Positions 28,110 through 37,051 are shown, counted from the first letter of the stretch. The stretch: DNA of 64,000 bases from Pseudomonas cavernae (GCF_003595175.1 NZ_CP032419.1:2170001-2234000), one strand, 5' to 3'. Translations and numbers: made by a program. The notes: generated from the letters alone by a model not told the origin.

Positions 28110-30116
28110 TCAACGGGCTGGCATGGTGTGCTCGAAGACACGCCGGATAGCTTGAAAGTCGGGGTGTTTGGGGTATCGCTGATGCCATAGCGCTTCTTCA
28201 TCCGTAATGACTTCGCCGGCCTGTAGGCGAGCATCGAGGCGTTGCCAGAGTCGATAGCGAGACATAGCGTCACCCGGCACCTTGAAGGGATCAGGCGTAG
28301 GTGCTGCAAGGCGTGCGGCATGTTGACGTGCGGCAGCCAACTCCTCCTGGCTGTAGTCAATGACAGGCTCGGAAACCAGTTCCACGCGTTGGCCGGTCAG
28401 GTTCTCCAGCTTGGCCACGGTCTTCTTGAACTGGCCCTTGGCCTGTTTGGCATAGCCCTGCTCGACTATTGAGGGGGCTATGTAGTCGCTGGCGTTACCG
28501 TTCAACCTGGCTTCGCCTATCAGCTCACCACTCATGGTACGTACCCATACCCGAGAGGCGTCACGGACGTCATATGCAACCCACACCTGCTTACCGTGTA
28601 GGTCAGCAAGGGCGTCCAGTGCATAGCGCTCGCCAGCCCAGGCGATTTCACCACGCATGGTCTTGCGGACGATTTGAGGGCGAAACAGGTCATGCACCAC
28701 TTCGGGTGGCGCCTTGAGTGGTTCCCAGCCCTTGGCAATGGCGACGTCCCAGGCTTCCAGCGGGGTCATGTGCCGGCGCTGGAAAGTCTGTGGGTCGCGT
28801 ATCTTGGGCAAGCCCCGGTGTGGCTTACGGTTGTAGGCTTCTATCTCCGCTTCGGCGCCGGCCCTGAACTCGTCGAAGGTGGGCATCAGGCTTGTGCTGC
28901 CGAAGTCTCGCAGTTGCCGGCGGGTGATCTTGTGCACCTTGTGGCCTGCATGCCGATCCATATCGGCGCCCAGGTAACTGGGGAGTTTCTTGGCCGCGTT
29001 CACCCATATGGTTTGGTGAGCACGCTCAATCAGCCCGCGTGCTTGGCTGTTGTAGGGCAGAGCGTGGACCATGCTGCCGCCCAGGCGCTCCACGACTTCC
29101 CGGACGGTGCCGCTTTTGTAGCCAGGGCCGTTGTCGACGTAGAACATCACGAACATGCCGCCGCGCTGCACGGCATCACGCAGAGCGTCGAGCACGACAA
29201 TATGCGACTCGGCTTCACCGACCGAAAAACCGAGGGCGCGGCGCGTGGCGACGTCGATAACCGTGGTGATTTCCGGACGGTAAGGTTTACCGGTGCGAGG
29301 GTTCAGCACCTCGGCATCAAAGGTATGGCCGTCGGCGGTATATACCTCGCCAGGCAGCATATTCAGCGTGTTGCGCCGGTTAAATGGTTTATGCGCTTTG
29401 GCTTCCTGGGTACTGCAGCGGCCAAGCTCGCGGGCATCGACGCTCAGCTTATTAAGGAAGCGGCGCACCTGGTGAATGCTTGGGCGCTCGCCAGAGTGCT
29501 TGCCTGCGAACTCTGCATAGCTGGCCTCGACGCTGGGCTTTGTCGGGCGCTGATAACAGCGCAGAAAGTCCGCAGCCCATTCCGGCACATTTACCTCTGC
29601 TTTACGCCGGGCCGGCGCCAAGCCTGCCTCGCCATGCTGTTTGTAGTCGGCAAGCCAGCGTTTGAGTGTGCGTTCGGATAGGTTGCGGTCGCTGGTTTTG
29701 CGGTCGTTAGCACGTTCCAGGCGTTCGGCCAGGTAGAGGGAGAGTTCTCCGGTATGTATCTGCTCAAGCAAGGTAGCGATGGCGCGTCGTTGTGACGTGA
29801 CCTTGCTCAGATGCTCGACCTCACGGATGAACGCAAGGCGAGCGATCATGATGGAACGTTGCGTATCGTTTAGGCGTGACGAGAAATTAGCATCACGCTC
29901 GATAACTTCCGGCGAGTTGGCGGCGCCCACGGTTTTGGATAGCAGGGACTGCTGCGTTTCGGCAGGCAGTGAGGCAAAGGCGTATTCGCTGGCCTTGCTG
30001 CCGATCCGCCGTTGGCTGCTCCAACCGGTGCGCTGTGCGAGGCTGCGGATAGCACGGGGAGTAGTGGGCAGGCCTGGCAGGCCGGCGAGTTCCTGGGCGG
30101 TGTACCAACTGTTCAT
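28110..30116 (-). CDS. MuA-like DDE transposase
   Basis: A 668-residue transposase. The N-terminus MNSWYTAQELAGLPGLPTTP is the Mu-type HTH that binds the internal enhancer. A helical end-binding region (about 80-230) precedes the RNase-H-like core with D262 (YTADGHTF), D328 (FYVDNGPGYKS) and E364 (RGLIERAHQTIW), a DD35E spacing. The Mu-C-type beta-barrel (about 470-560) and a basic C-terminus follow. The ATG at 30116 has AAGAGGT upstream. All catalytic residues are present, and the frame is uninterrupted, so the enzyme could still act on the element ends. Confidence 0.93.
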   Translation of the reverse strand: MNSWYTAQELAGLPGLPTTPRAIRSLAQRTGWSSQRRIGSKASEYAFASLPAETQQSLLSKTVGAANSPEVIERDANFSSRLNDTQRSIMIARLAFIREVEHLSKVTSQRRAIATLLEQIHTGELSLYLAERLERANDRKTSDRNLSERTLKRWLADYKQHGEAGLAPARRKAEVNVPEWAADFLRCYQRPTKPSVEASYAEFAGKHSGERPSIHQVRRFLNKLSVDARELGRCSTQEAKAHKPFNRRNTLNMLPGEVYTADGHTFDAEVLNPRTGKPYRPEITTVIDVATRRALGFSVGEAESHIVVLDALRDAVQRGGMFVMFYVDNGPGYKSGTVREVVERLGGSMVHALPYNSQARGLIERAHQTIWVNAAKKLPSYLGADMDRHAGHKVHKITRRQLRDFGSTSLMPTFDEFRAGAEAEIEAYNRKPHRGLPKIRDPQTFQRRHMTPLEAWDVAIAKGWEPLKAPPEVVHDLFRPQIVRKTMRGEIAWAGERYALDALADLHGKQVWVAYDVRDASRVWVRTMSGELIGEARLNGNASDYIAPSIVEQGYAKQAKGQFKKTVAKLENLTGQRVELVSEPVIDYSQEELAAARQHAARLAAPTPDPFKVPGDAMSRYRLWQRLDARLQAGEVITDEEALWHQRYPKHPDFQAIRRVFEHTMPAR

Positions 30117-30173
30117 AGGCACCTCTTGTACGTGTCTGCCGGACCGACCGAATGGCCAGGCCGGCATGGGCGA

Positions 30174-30434
30174 TCAAGCGGCTTGGCGGGCGGCGCTGAA
30201 CAGAGCTTCGGCGTCGTCAACCAGGAGGAGTAGTGCGCGGGACACCTGCGCAACGTCTCGGCGGCCACCGTCCTCGGTCGAACAGATGCTGAGAACGCTC
30301 AGCAGCTCCTGTACAGCGCCAAGCCGCCATTCGGCTGCGTCCATCAGCTCACGCTGTGCAGCGCTACCGTCGATGAAAAGCACAGGCTTGGTTCCGCCCT
30401 GGGAGCCGGATTCAAGAGGTGTGAAATTAGCCAT
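30174..30434 (-). CDS. Small hypothetical protein, DUF3077/DUF6124-like
   Basis: An 86-residue protein starting MANFTPLESGSQGGTKPVLF with helical remainder (AAEWRLGAVQELLSVLSICS, RALLLLVDDAEALFSAARQA). The layout of a short N-terminal strand, then two long helices, resembles small Pseudomonas proteins of the DUF3077/DUF6124 type; this is a weak resemblance. Its ATG at 30434 overlaps the end of the preceding 58-residue ORF by eight bases and has GGAGGT upstream. It is early in the transposition operon. Confidence 0.6.
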   Translation of the reverse strand: MANFTPLESGSQGGTKPVLFIDGSAAQRELMDAAEWRLGAVQELLSVLSICSTEDGGRRDVAQVSRALLLLVDDAEALFSAARQAA

Positions 30435-30603
30435 GGGCCACCTCCTGAACGTCCAACGCGCGGGCTTTGGCCATGGCCGCGTTGTAGCGAGCCAAGCGAA
30501 CGGAAAGGGACGAGTCCGCACGTAGGGCGGCAACTGCGATGGCCCGAAAGGCAGCAGCGTGGGTGCTTGTTGCGGATGGGTTGCTGGCGTACGGGTGGTG
30601 CAT
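30427..30603 (-). CDS. 58-residue hypothetical ORF leading the early operon
   Basis: MHHPYASNPSATSTHAAAFR begins an Ala-rich ORF that ends ALDVQEVAHG. AGGAG lies 11 bases before the ATG and its stop overlaps the next start, so it is probably translated and coupled. No family recognised. It would be the first gene of the element's early operon. Confidence 0.5.
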   Translation of the reverse strand: MHHPYASNPSATSTHAAAFRAIAVAALRADSSLSVRLARYNAAMAKARALDVQEVAHG

Positions 30604-31680
30604 GTAAGTGGTGCTCCTAGAGTTGAGGAGCTGCCACGAATCGCCGTCAAACGATAATGGTGGCAGCTGTGCGCGGGTTGACGGACCGGGACTCTAGGCA
30701 CCCGGCGCACCCGAAGGTGCCCCACGCACAGCCGCCATAACTCGAAACGGCAGACACAAAAAAGCGCCTGCAATGAGATGGTCGGCGCCTGTGCGCCTAG
30801 AGATGTTCGGGCCGTCAAACCCGGTCGCTGAATTTGCAGCGACGGCCAAACCTTAGTGGGTTGTTTGGCACAAGGCAAGAGCTAACGGCCTCAACCGGAT
30901 AGAAAGCACGTGTAGAAAAGGGATGCTTGACGGGTCTTCCAGACATTCAATTCCCTCCACTGAAAATCCTGCTGTATCCCATGAAAACCGCATGTGAATC
31001 AGTTGGTTGGAAGGATTTGAACGAGTTGAATGTCGCGGTGTGGGTGCATTCAATTCAGGGGCTCAGCATTGAATGCTGAAGGGCCGCTTTTTGCCTTGAT
31101 CTATGGGCTGTCGCAGTTCTTAGAAACTGATGTCTTGGCGTGCAGGTGAGTTCCGCTTGATTTGGCTGGTGGGCCGAAGCCAAAACCTCCAGAGCGCCCG
31201 TTGTTTGGGGGATCGGCCCTGTCGGAACTGAAAGTTTGGGCAGGGCCGATTGCGCGGGTATCAATCGGAAGTTGATCAACTGGCTAGGCTTTCTTTTCAC
31301 AGCTAGCGCTTTGGGGCTGGTGAGCGCAGGAAGCCCGCTGAGGGTGGTGGTTTTAGAGAATGGAAAGCAAGGAAACCAGACTGCTGCGCAGTTGCTATTG
31401 CAGCGTGGGGAATAGAAACAAGTAGTGCTGGGCCTATAGTTGATTAAAGGGATGTAATGCGGGGGCTGGCAGCGTCCGATTCTTCTACGCTTATAGCCCT
31501 ACGCGAACCCGTGTTAATCCATATAAATATGGTTTAAATCAGTACGTTATGAGCAATCAGATGATTCGGACGCACATTCGTAAGAACGTCCAATTCCGAG
31601 GCTTGGAAATGGATGCTCACTGGCAATTGAGGGGGAGCCTGAGTCAGGGCGATTGAGAAGCTAGGAGGCTGTGATTTGAA
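30604..31680. other. 1.1-kb non-coding right-arm region of the element
   Basis: No convincing gene; a phage repressor gene is expected here and is absent. Visible items are one TTTGGCAC site (30863-30870), an AT-rich palindrome CCATAT AA ATATGG (31519-31532), and a 35-codon ORF (31549-31656, MSNQMIRTHIRKNVQFRGLE...) without a ribosome-binding site. The early promoter for the minus-strand operon should lie near 30620-30850. Confidence 0.5.
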
Positions 31681-31687
31681 GGCTCGC

Positions 31688-31843
31688 CGGTTTCAAGTTC
31701 GGTCAAGGTTGGCGGTCAATGTTTTCAATGCCTGCAGGAAGATAAACCTTTAAATACAGTAGGTTGAGGGATCTTTGACCGAACTTGAAAGCATGAAAGT
31801 TCGGTCAATCTTCCTTTCAAGTTCTGTGACTGACCTTGAAAGG
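31688..31843. repeat. Cluster of TTTCAAGTTCGGTCA-type repeats
   Basis: Copies occur in both orientations: TTTCAAGTTCGGTCAAGG near 31690, TTTGACCGAACTTGAAAGC near 31773, AAAGTTCGGTCAATC near 31796, and TTTCAAGTTCTGTGACTGACC with CTTGAAAGG near 31817. The first two form a long-range inverted repeat of about 16 bp. They look like operators or a transposition enhancer (repressor-binding sites). Confidence 0.65.
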
Positions 31844-31903
31844 AGCGGGACGCAGGCAGGGCAATCCGCATGGTGCTTTCAGGCTTTTCAGCAGCTCAGG
31901 ACG

Positions 31904-32099
31904 CAGTGCCAAAGGATTTGCGAAATCCTGACTTTTTGGTGTTTTCGAGTTTTGGCACTGATTTTTGGGTTTGGCACTGCCCTGGCGGTAGGTGCCTCGC
32001 TGAACCCCGCGCCACGCCTGGCCGGGCGCTATTGCCCGGCTATACCCGGCTTCTTCCGACTCACTCCCGGCCCTGTGCCAAAGCTGCCACCTCCTCACA
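31904..32099. repeat. Right end: terminal inverted repeat and TTTGGCAC sites
   Basis: AGTGCCAAA (31905-31913, inverted), TTTGGCACT (31951-31959 and 31970-31978, direct) and GTGCCAAAG (32075-32083, inverted, part of the terminal repeat). AGGATTT GCG AAATCCT (31913-31929) is an adjacent perfect hairpin. The mix of orientations resembles the complex attachment end of Mu. Confidence 0.65.
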
Positions 32100-32344
32100 G
32101 GTGTTTTATGCTGGGCTGCAATTTTGCCCCACTTTTTGCTCCACCGAAAAAATTGCCCCACCAAGCGCTAGGCATTGAGGTGGGGCAGGGTGCCTAAGCG
32201 CGGGCGGGTTGCTCGCCACGGTGGGAAGCCAGTGGGCCGATCTAGGAGGGTTTGCCTGCAAGCTGTCGCGGTCTTTGTGACGGGTGGTGACTCACGACTT
32301 ACCCCGTCCAGGCTTGCCGCTCTGGCAGTGGTCACAATGTCTTG

Positions 32345-32866
32345 CAATCGAGGTGGTGTCCCCGCGCACCAGCGTGCAGCTGTAAATCGTGCACATGGTG
32401 CGGCACAGCCTGAGCTACGTGTCCTGGAAGCGCCGCGCCGAAGTCGCCGCCGACCTCAAGCGGATTTACCAGTCCAGCACGGCGGACGAGGCGGAACTGC
32501 GCCACGGCGAGTTCGAGGCCAAGTGGGACGACTACCTGCCGATTGGCCAGTCCTGGCGGCGCAACTGGGTACGGATCACGCCGTTCTTCGACTTCCCGTC
32601 GGAAATCCGCAAGGTGATCTACACCACCAGTGCCATCGAATCGGTGAACATAAGCCTGCGCAAGATCACCACGAACCGCGGCTCGTTCCCCGGCGACGAA
32701 GCGCTGCTGAAACTCTTCTACTTGGCCCTACGTAACATCAGCAAGAAATGGACGGATGTCAATCCGTGACTGGAAAGCGGCCCTGACCCGCTTTACGATC
32801 AGCTACGAAGATAGGTTGCCACAGCAGTAACCCCAGCCCCGGTTACACAAAATTCTGCACACCCTC
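32345..32866 (+). pseudogene. 3' remnant of an IS256-family transposase
   Basis: This matches the last ~40 percent of the intact transposase at 48855-50081, at roughly 85 percent nucleotide identity by eye, and keeps the right terminal sequence (CCGGTTACACAAAATTCTGC followed by ACACCCTC). It has an in-frame TAA at the QL-IVHM position, a lost codon (DDYLP for DDDYLP) and a frameshift after KKW. The 5' part of the IS is gone. The 245 bases before it (32100-32344) carry repeated TTGCCCCA motifs that may be another IS end. Confidence 0.88.
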
Positions 32867-33274
32867 GGATCTGAGGCTCGCTTCTTGGCGCCTAGTTGGT
32901 TGCGTCATGGGCATTGCTCATAAGCTGCTTTTCAGGCGTCAAGATTTCGGCAGAGGCTGGCTGCCAGCAATTGTTACAGTCCGGTTTCCGTTAAGGCGAC
33001 GTTCGTGCGCCCCCTGGGGATCGCGGCCCTTTTGCTCATTTGCACGGTCATCTGACCGCCATCCAGGCTTGCATCCGTGATGCTCTTATCATTCCCAGCA
33101 GAAGGGAAGAGATCCTTTGTGATGGCATATTGCCTACGCAAATGAAAGCCTCTAGTTTTGCGCGCCGGATGAGGAAGAGCGATCAGCAAAGATTGTAGAT
33201 ACCTGTCGTTCTTGTTTATCCGGCAATTAAAACGCCTGCCTCAGCGTGGGTTAAGTCTGTGCCAAGGAATGCAG
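32867..33274. other. Upstream region of the type I secretion genes
   Basis: About 400 bases with no gene I can support. The promoter of the secretion operon must lie here; an AAGGA ribosome-binding site ends at 33268. Confidence 0.5.
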
Positions 33275-35425
33275 ATGTCAGACGAACACCAAGGACCGGC
33301 TGTTCAAGCTGAGGCCGATACCGGCCTTGCCTGTTTGGTCATGCTCGCGCGGTTTCACAATGTGGCCGCCTCTCCTGAGCAACTCGCCCACGAGTATGTC
33401 GAAGACGGTCGGCAGTTTGCCAAGCCGGAATTGCTCCTGGCCGCGAAGCAGCTCGGTTTAAAAGCCAAGTTCGTGCGCAGCAAGGTTGAGCGGCTGGCCT
33501 ACACTCCACTGCCCGCCATCGCCGCCAGCCAAGACGGGCGCTTTTTCATCATTGCCCGCCTGGATGACGGCAAAGCCCTGATCCACGACCCACTGGCTCA
33601 GCGTCCAGAAGTCTTGAGTCTCGAGGAACTGCACGCGCGCTGGACCGGTGAGCTGATCTTGATCCGCTCCGAAGCCAGCCTCGCCGGCGAGCTGAGCAAG
33701 TTCGACTTCACCTGGTTCATCCCCGCTATCGTCAAATACCGTAAGTTGCTCGGCGAAGTGCTGCTGGTGTCCTTCGTGCTGCAGATCTTTGCGCTGCTGA
33801 CGCCGCTATTTTTCCAGGTGGTGATGGACAAGGTGCTGGTCCATCGCGGCCTCACCACCCTGGACGTGATCGCCGTCGGCCTGCTCGGCATCATGCTGTT
33901 CGAGAGCGCCCTCAGCGGCCTGCGTACCTATGTGTTTGCCCACACCGCCAGCCGCATCGATGTCGAGTTGGGTTCACGCTTGTTCCGCCATCTGGTGACC
34001 TTGCCGCTGGCGTACTTCCAGGCGCGGCGGGTCGGCGACTCGGTGGCGCGAGTGCGCGAACTGGAAAACATCCGCAGCTTCCTTACCGGTAACGCCATCA
34101 CCCTGTTGCTGGATGTACTGTTCTCGGTGGTGTTTATTGCCGTGATGTTCTATTACAGCGGCTGGCTGACCCTGGTAGTGGTGCTGTCGCTGCCGCTGTA
34201 CTTCCTGATCTCACTGCTGGTCACCCCGGCGCTGCGCGCGCGCCTGAATGAAAGCTTCAGCCGCGGCGCGGAAAACCAGGCCTTCCTGGTGGAAACGGTC
34301 AACGGTATCGATACCCTCAAAGCCATGGCGGTGGAACCGCAGATCACCCGCAAGTGGGACAACCAACTGGCCGGCTACGTGGCCGCCGGTTTCAAGACGC
34401 AGAACTTGTCGTCAATCGCCAACGAAGCGGTCTCGCTGGTCGGCAAGCTGGTTACGGTCGCCACCCTCTGGCTGGGGGCGCGGCTGGTGATGGAGGGGCA
34501 GCTGTCCGTCGGCCAGTTGATCGCGTTCAATATGCTCGCCGGGCGGGTGTCACAGCCGATCATGCGGTTGGCTCAGCTATGGAGCAACTTCCAGCAAACC
34601 GGCGTTTCCGTGCAGCGTCTGGGCGACATCCTCAACACCCGTACCGAGCTGTCGCAAGCCACCCGCAGCGCTCTGCCACCGCTCAAAGGTCAGATCGAGT
34701 TCGATCAGGTGCAGTTTCGCTACCGCCCGGATGGCTCCGAGGTGCTGCGCAGTATCAGCCTGACCATCCAGGCCGGGGAGGTGATCGGCATCGTCGGCCG
34801 CTCCGGCTCCGGCAAAAGCACCCTGACCCGATTGCTGCAACGCCTGTACACCCCCGAACGGGGGCGGGTACTGGTGGACGGCATGGACCTGGCCTTGGCC
34901 GATGTGTCTTCGCTGCGCCGGCAGATCGGCGTGGTGTTGCAGGACAACATGCTGTTCCACCGCAGCATCCGCGAGAACATCGCCCTGACCGATCCGGGTG
35001 CGCCAATCGAGACGGTAATCCAGGCGGCCAAGATGGCCGGCGCCCATGAGTTCATTCTCGAGCTGCCAGAAGGCTACGACACCCTGGTCGGCGAGCACGG
35101 CGCCTCGTTGTCGGGCGGGCAACGTCAGCGGGTGGCCATCGCCCGTGCGCTGATCGGCAACCCACGCATCCTGATCTTCGACGAAGCCACCAGTGCGCTG
35201 GATTATGAGTCGGAACGGATCATCCAGCAGAACATGCAGACCATCTGCCAAGGCCGCACGGTGATCATCATCGCCCACCGCCTGTCCGCCGTGCGCGATG
35301 CCAATCGCATCGTGGTGATGGACCGTGGCCAGATCGTCGAGCAAGGCACGCATGCCGAGTTGCTAACCCACCAAGCTGGGCATTACTCGCGGCTGCATCG
35401 CTTGCAGCAAGGCGGTGCCGCATGA
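33275..35425 (+). CDS. Type I secretion ABC transporter (HlyB-like, degenerate C39 domain)
   Basis: A 716-residue inner-membrane export ATPase. The N-terminal C39-like domain (about 1-130) starts with EADTGLACLVMLARFH; the catalytic Cys is displaced, so it should bind rather than cleave substrate, as in HlyB. Six transmembrane helices occupy about 160-440. The ATPase domain has Walker A GRSGSGKST, signature LSGGQRQR and Walker B ILIFDEATSALD. The ATG at 33275 has AAGGA seven bases upstream. It overlaps the adaptor gene by four bases. Its likely substrate is the giant RTX protein downstream; no TolC-type gene is present, so a chromosomal one must be used. Confidence 0.93.
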   Translation: MSDEHQGPAVQAEADTGLACLVMLARFHNVAASPEQLAHEYVEDGRQFAKPELLLAAKQLGLKAKFVRSKVERLAYTPLPAIAASQDGRFFIIARLDDGKALIHDPLAQRPEVLSLEELHARWTGELILIRSEASLAGELSKFDFTWFIPAIVKYRKLLGEVLLVSFVLQIFALLTPLFFQVVMDKVLVHRGLTTLDVIAVGLLGIMLFESALSGLRTYVFAHTASRIDVELGSRLFRHLVTLPLAYFQARRVGDSVARVRELENIRSFLTGNAITLLLDVLFSVVFIAVMFYYSGWLTLVVVLSLPLYFLISLLVTPALRARLNESFSRGAENQAFLVETVNGIDTLKAMAVEPQITRKWDNQLAGYVAAGFKTQNLSSIANEAVSLVGKLVTVATLWLGARLVMEGQLSVGQLIAFNMLAGRVSQPIMRLAQLWSNFQQTGVSVQRLGDILNTRTELSQATRSALPPLKGQIEFDQVQFRYRPDGSEVLRSISLTIQAGEVIGIVGRSGSGKSTLTRLLQRLYTPERGRVLVDGMDLALADVSSLRRQIGVVLQDNMLFHRSIRENIALTDPGAPIETVIQAAKMAGAHEFILELPEGYDTLVGEHGASLSGGQRQRVAIARALIGNPRILIFDEATSALDYESERIIQQNMQTICQGRTVIIIAHRLSAVRDANRIVVMDRGQIVEQGTHAELLTHQAGHYSRLHRLQQGGAA

Positions 35426-36846
35426 GCCAGCCTTCAGCCAGTCGTGAACTACTACGGCGTTATCGCAGTGCCTGGCGCCAGTCCTGGGCTAACCGCAAGG
35501 CCATGGACGCCCCACCACGCTTGAGCCATGAAGTGCAGTTCCTCCCGGCGGCCTTAGCGCTGCAAGAGCAGCCGGTGCATCCGGCGCCGCGCTACATCCT
35601 CGGGACGATCATGGCCTTCTCGGCGCTGGCGCTGCTTTGGGCCTGTGTCGGGGAGATCGATGTGGTTGCCACCGCCAGTGGCAAGATAGTCCCCAACGGC
35701 AAGAGCAAGATCATCCAACCCAGCGAAGTGGCGGTGGTCAAGGCCATCCATGTCTATGACGGGCAACAAGTCAAAGCCGGTGAGCTGCTGGTGGAGTTGG
35801 ATGCGCAGATCACCGGCGCCGATGTCGAGCGCCTGAACAGCGACCTGCTGGCGGCTCGGGTAGACAGCGCCCGGGCTAATGCACTGCTGGATGCAATCCA
35901 GAACAAAGGCGAACCCGCCTCGTTGGCCAGTTTGATCCCACAGGCCAGCCCCGAGCAGCAGCACGCCGCTCAGCGCTGGGTGCAGGGCCAATACCTGGAG
36001 CTGCGTAGCAGCTTGGACCAGGTTGATGCCGAAATTGAACAGCAGGCGGCGGAGATCCAGGCCGCCAGAGCCACCGTCGCCTCGCTGAAGGACAGCTTAC
36101 CCATAGCCCGACAGCTCTCCGCCGACTACAAACGGCTACTGGACAAGGCCATAGTCGGTAAGCACGCCTGGCTGGAAAAGGAACAGGCACGCATGGACCA
36201 GGAGCGCGAACTCCTGGTGCAGCAAGCCCATGTACTGGAGCTGATGGCCACGAAGAAAGCCGCCGAGCGCCGGCAAAACAGCATCCTCGCCCAGGCCCGC
36301 CGCGCGATGCTCGACCTGCAGCATGAGTCCGACCAAAAAGCCGCCGCCCTGGCGCAGGAACTGAAGAAGGCCGAACAACGCAACCGCCTGACCCGCCTCA
36401 CCGCCCCGGTGGATGGCACGGTGCAGCAGCTGGCCATCCACACCGACGGCGGCGTGGTCACCGAAGCGCAGCCGCTGATGGTGATAGTGCCCAGCGATCA
36501 GCCGGTGGAAGTGGAGGCCATGCTGGAGAACAAGGACATCGGCTTCGTGCGTCCCGGCCAGGAAGTGGAGATCAAGGTCGAGACCTTCACCTTCACCAAG
36601 TACGGTGTGGTGCACGGCACGGTCATCAGCATCTCCAATGACGCCATCGAAGATGAAAAGCGCGGTTTGCTGTACAGCACCCGCATCCAGCTGAAGGAAA
36701 ACAGTATCCGTGTGGGCGGCGAGAAAATCGCCCTATCGCCGGGCATGGCGGTGCGCGCAGAGGTGAAGACGGATAAACGCAAGGTGATCGATTACTTCCT
36801 AAGCCCACTTAAGGAATATGCAAGCGAGGGAATGGTTGAGCGGTGA
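35422..36846 (+). CDS. Type I secretion membrane-fusion adaptor (HlyD-like)
   Basis: A 474-residue HlyD-family protein linking the ABC transporter to TolC. One N-terminal transmembrane helix (about 52-75, YILGTIMAFSALALLWACVG) is followed by a lipoyl-like half (GKIVPNGKSKIIQPSEVAVV), a long coiled-coil hairpin (about 130-330) and the second lipoyl/beta-barrel half (RLTAPVDGTVQQLAIHTDGG; EVEIKVETFTFTKYG). The length matches HlyD. ATGA overlap with the transporter gene implies coupled translation. After its stop the DNA becomes visibly AT-rich, where the putative effector-immunity cassette begins. Confidence 0.95.
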   Translation: MSQPSASRELLRRYRSAWRQSWANRKAMDAPPRLSHEVQFLPAALALQEQPVHPAPRYILGTIMAFSALALLWACVGEIDVVATASGKIVPNGKSKIIQPSEVAVVKAIHVYDGQQVKAGELLVELDAQITGADVERLNSDLLAARVDSARANALLDAIQNKGEPASLASLIPQASPEQQHAAQRWVQGQYLELRSSLDQVDAEIEQQAAEIQAARATVASLKDSLPIARQLSADYKRLLDKAIVGKHAWLEKEQARMDQERELLVQQAHVLELMATKKAAERRQNSILAQARRAMLDLQHESDQKAAALAQELKKAEQRNRLTRLTAPVDGTVQQLAIHTDGGVVTEAQPLMVIVPSDQPVEVEAMLENKDIGFVRPGQEVEIKVETFTFTKYGVVHGTVISISNDAIEDEKRGLLYSTRIQLKENSIRVGGEKIALSPGMAVRAEVKTDKRKVIDYFLSPLKEYASEGMVER

Positions 36847-37051
36847 CCCTTGAAAGAATCATGTAGTAGATATCTGCTTTTGGCGGAAGGAAAAATAAAA
36901 AACGGTCCACAGGCAAGCGCTCAAGGCGCCATTAAAGCTCTTAAATTTTATCAGTGATGATGGGGTGAATAAAATCCTCGCCAAAATGATGAGTTAGAGT
37001 GTGTCGGTAGGATATAAATCAAGGCTGATCGGTGCGCATAAAAGGTGCTCT

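Larger units (their letters stand above)
19476..32099. mobile_element. Defective Mu-like transposable prophage
   Basis: The two boundaries are inverted repeats that start 5'-TGT: left TGTAAGGAGGCGACGGATTT followed by GGCACT; right (read inward on the minus strand) TGTGAGGAGGTGGCAGCTTT followed by GGCACA, agreeing at about 20 of 26 positions. TTTGGCAC motifs recur inside both ends, as expected of MuA-class transposase sites. All clear genes inside run on the minus strand: two small ORFs, MuA-like transposase, MuB-like ATPase, winged-helix protein, ESCO-like protein, Mor, gpT and tail genes. At 12.6 kb it is about a third of an active Mu-like phage, lacking repressor, lysis, packaging, portal and most tail genes. 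Flanking 5-bp sequences (TGTGC, GGTGT) do not match, so one side may be rearranged. Confidence 0.8.

Noticed and set aside
30853..31300. Two minus-strand frames of 66 and 81 codons in the right arm
   Set aside because: No ribosome-binding site, no recognisable domain, low-complexity Pro/Thr/Gln content.
31775..32197. 140-codon plus-strand frame across the right end of the Mu-like element
   Set aside because: It runs through operator-like repeats, the transposase-site array and the terminal repeat; composition does not look coding.
32974..33189. 71-codon minus-strand frame upstream of the T1SS genes
   Set aside because: No ribosome-binding site or recognisable feature; more likely promoter region.
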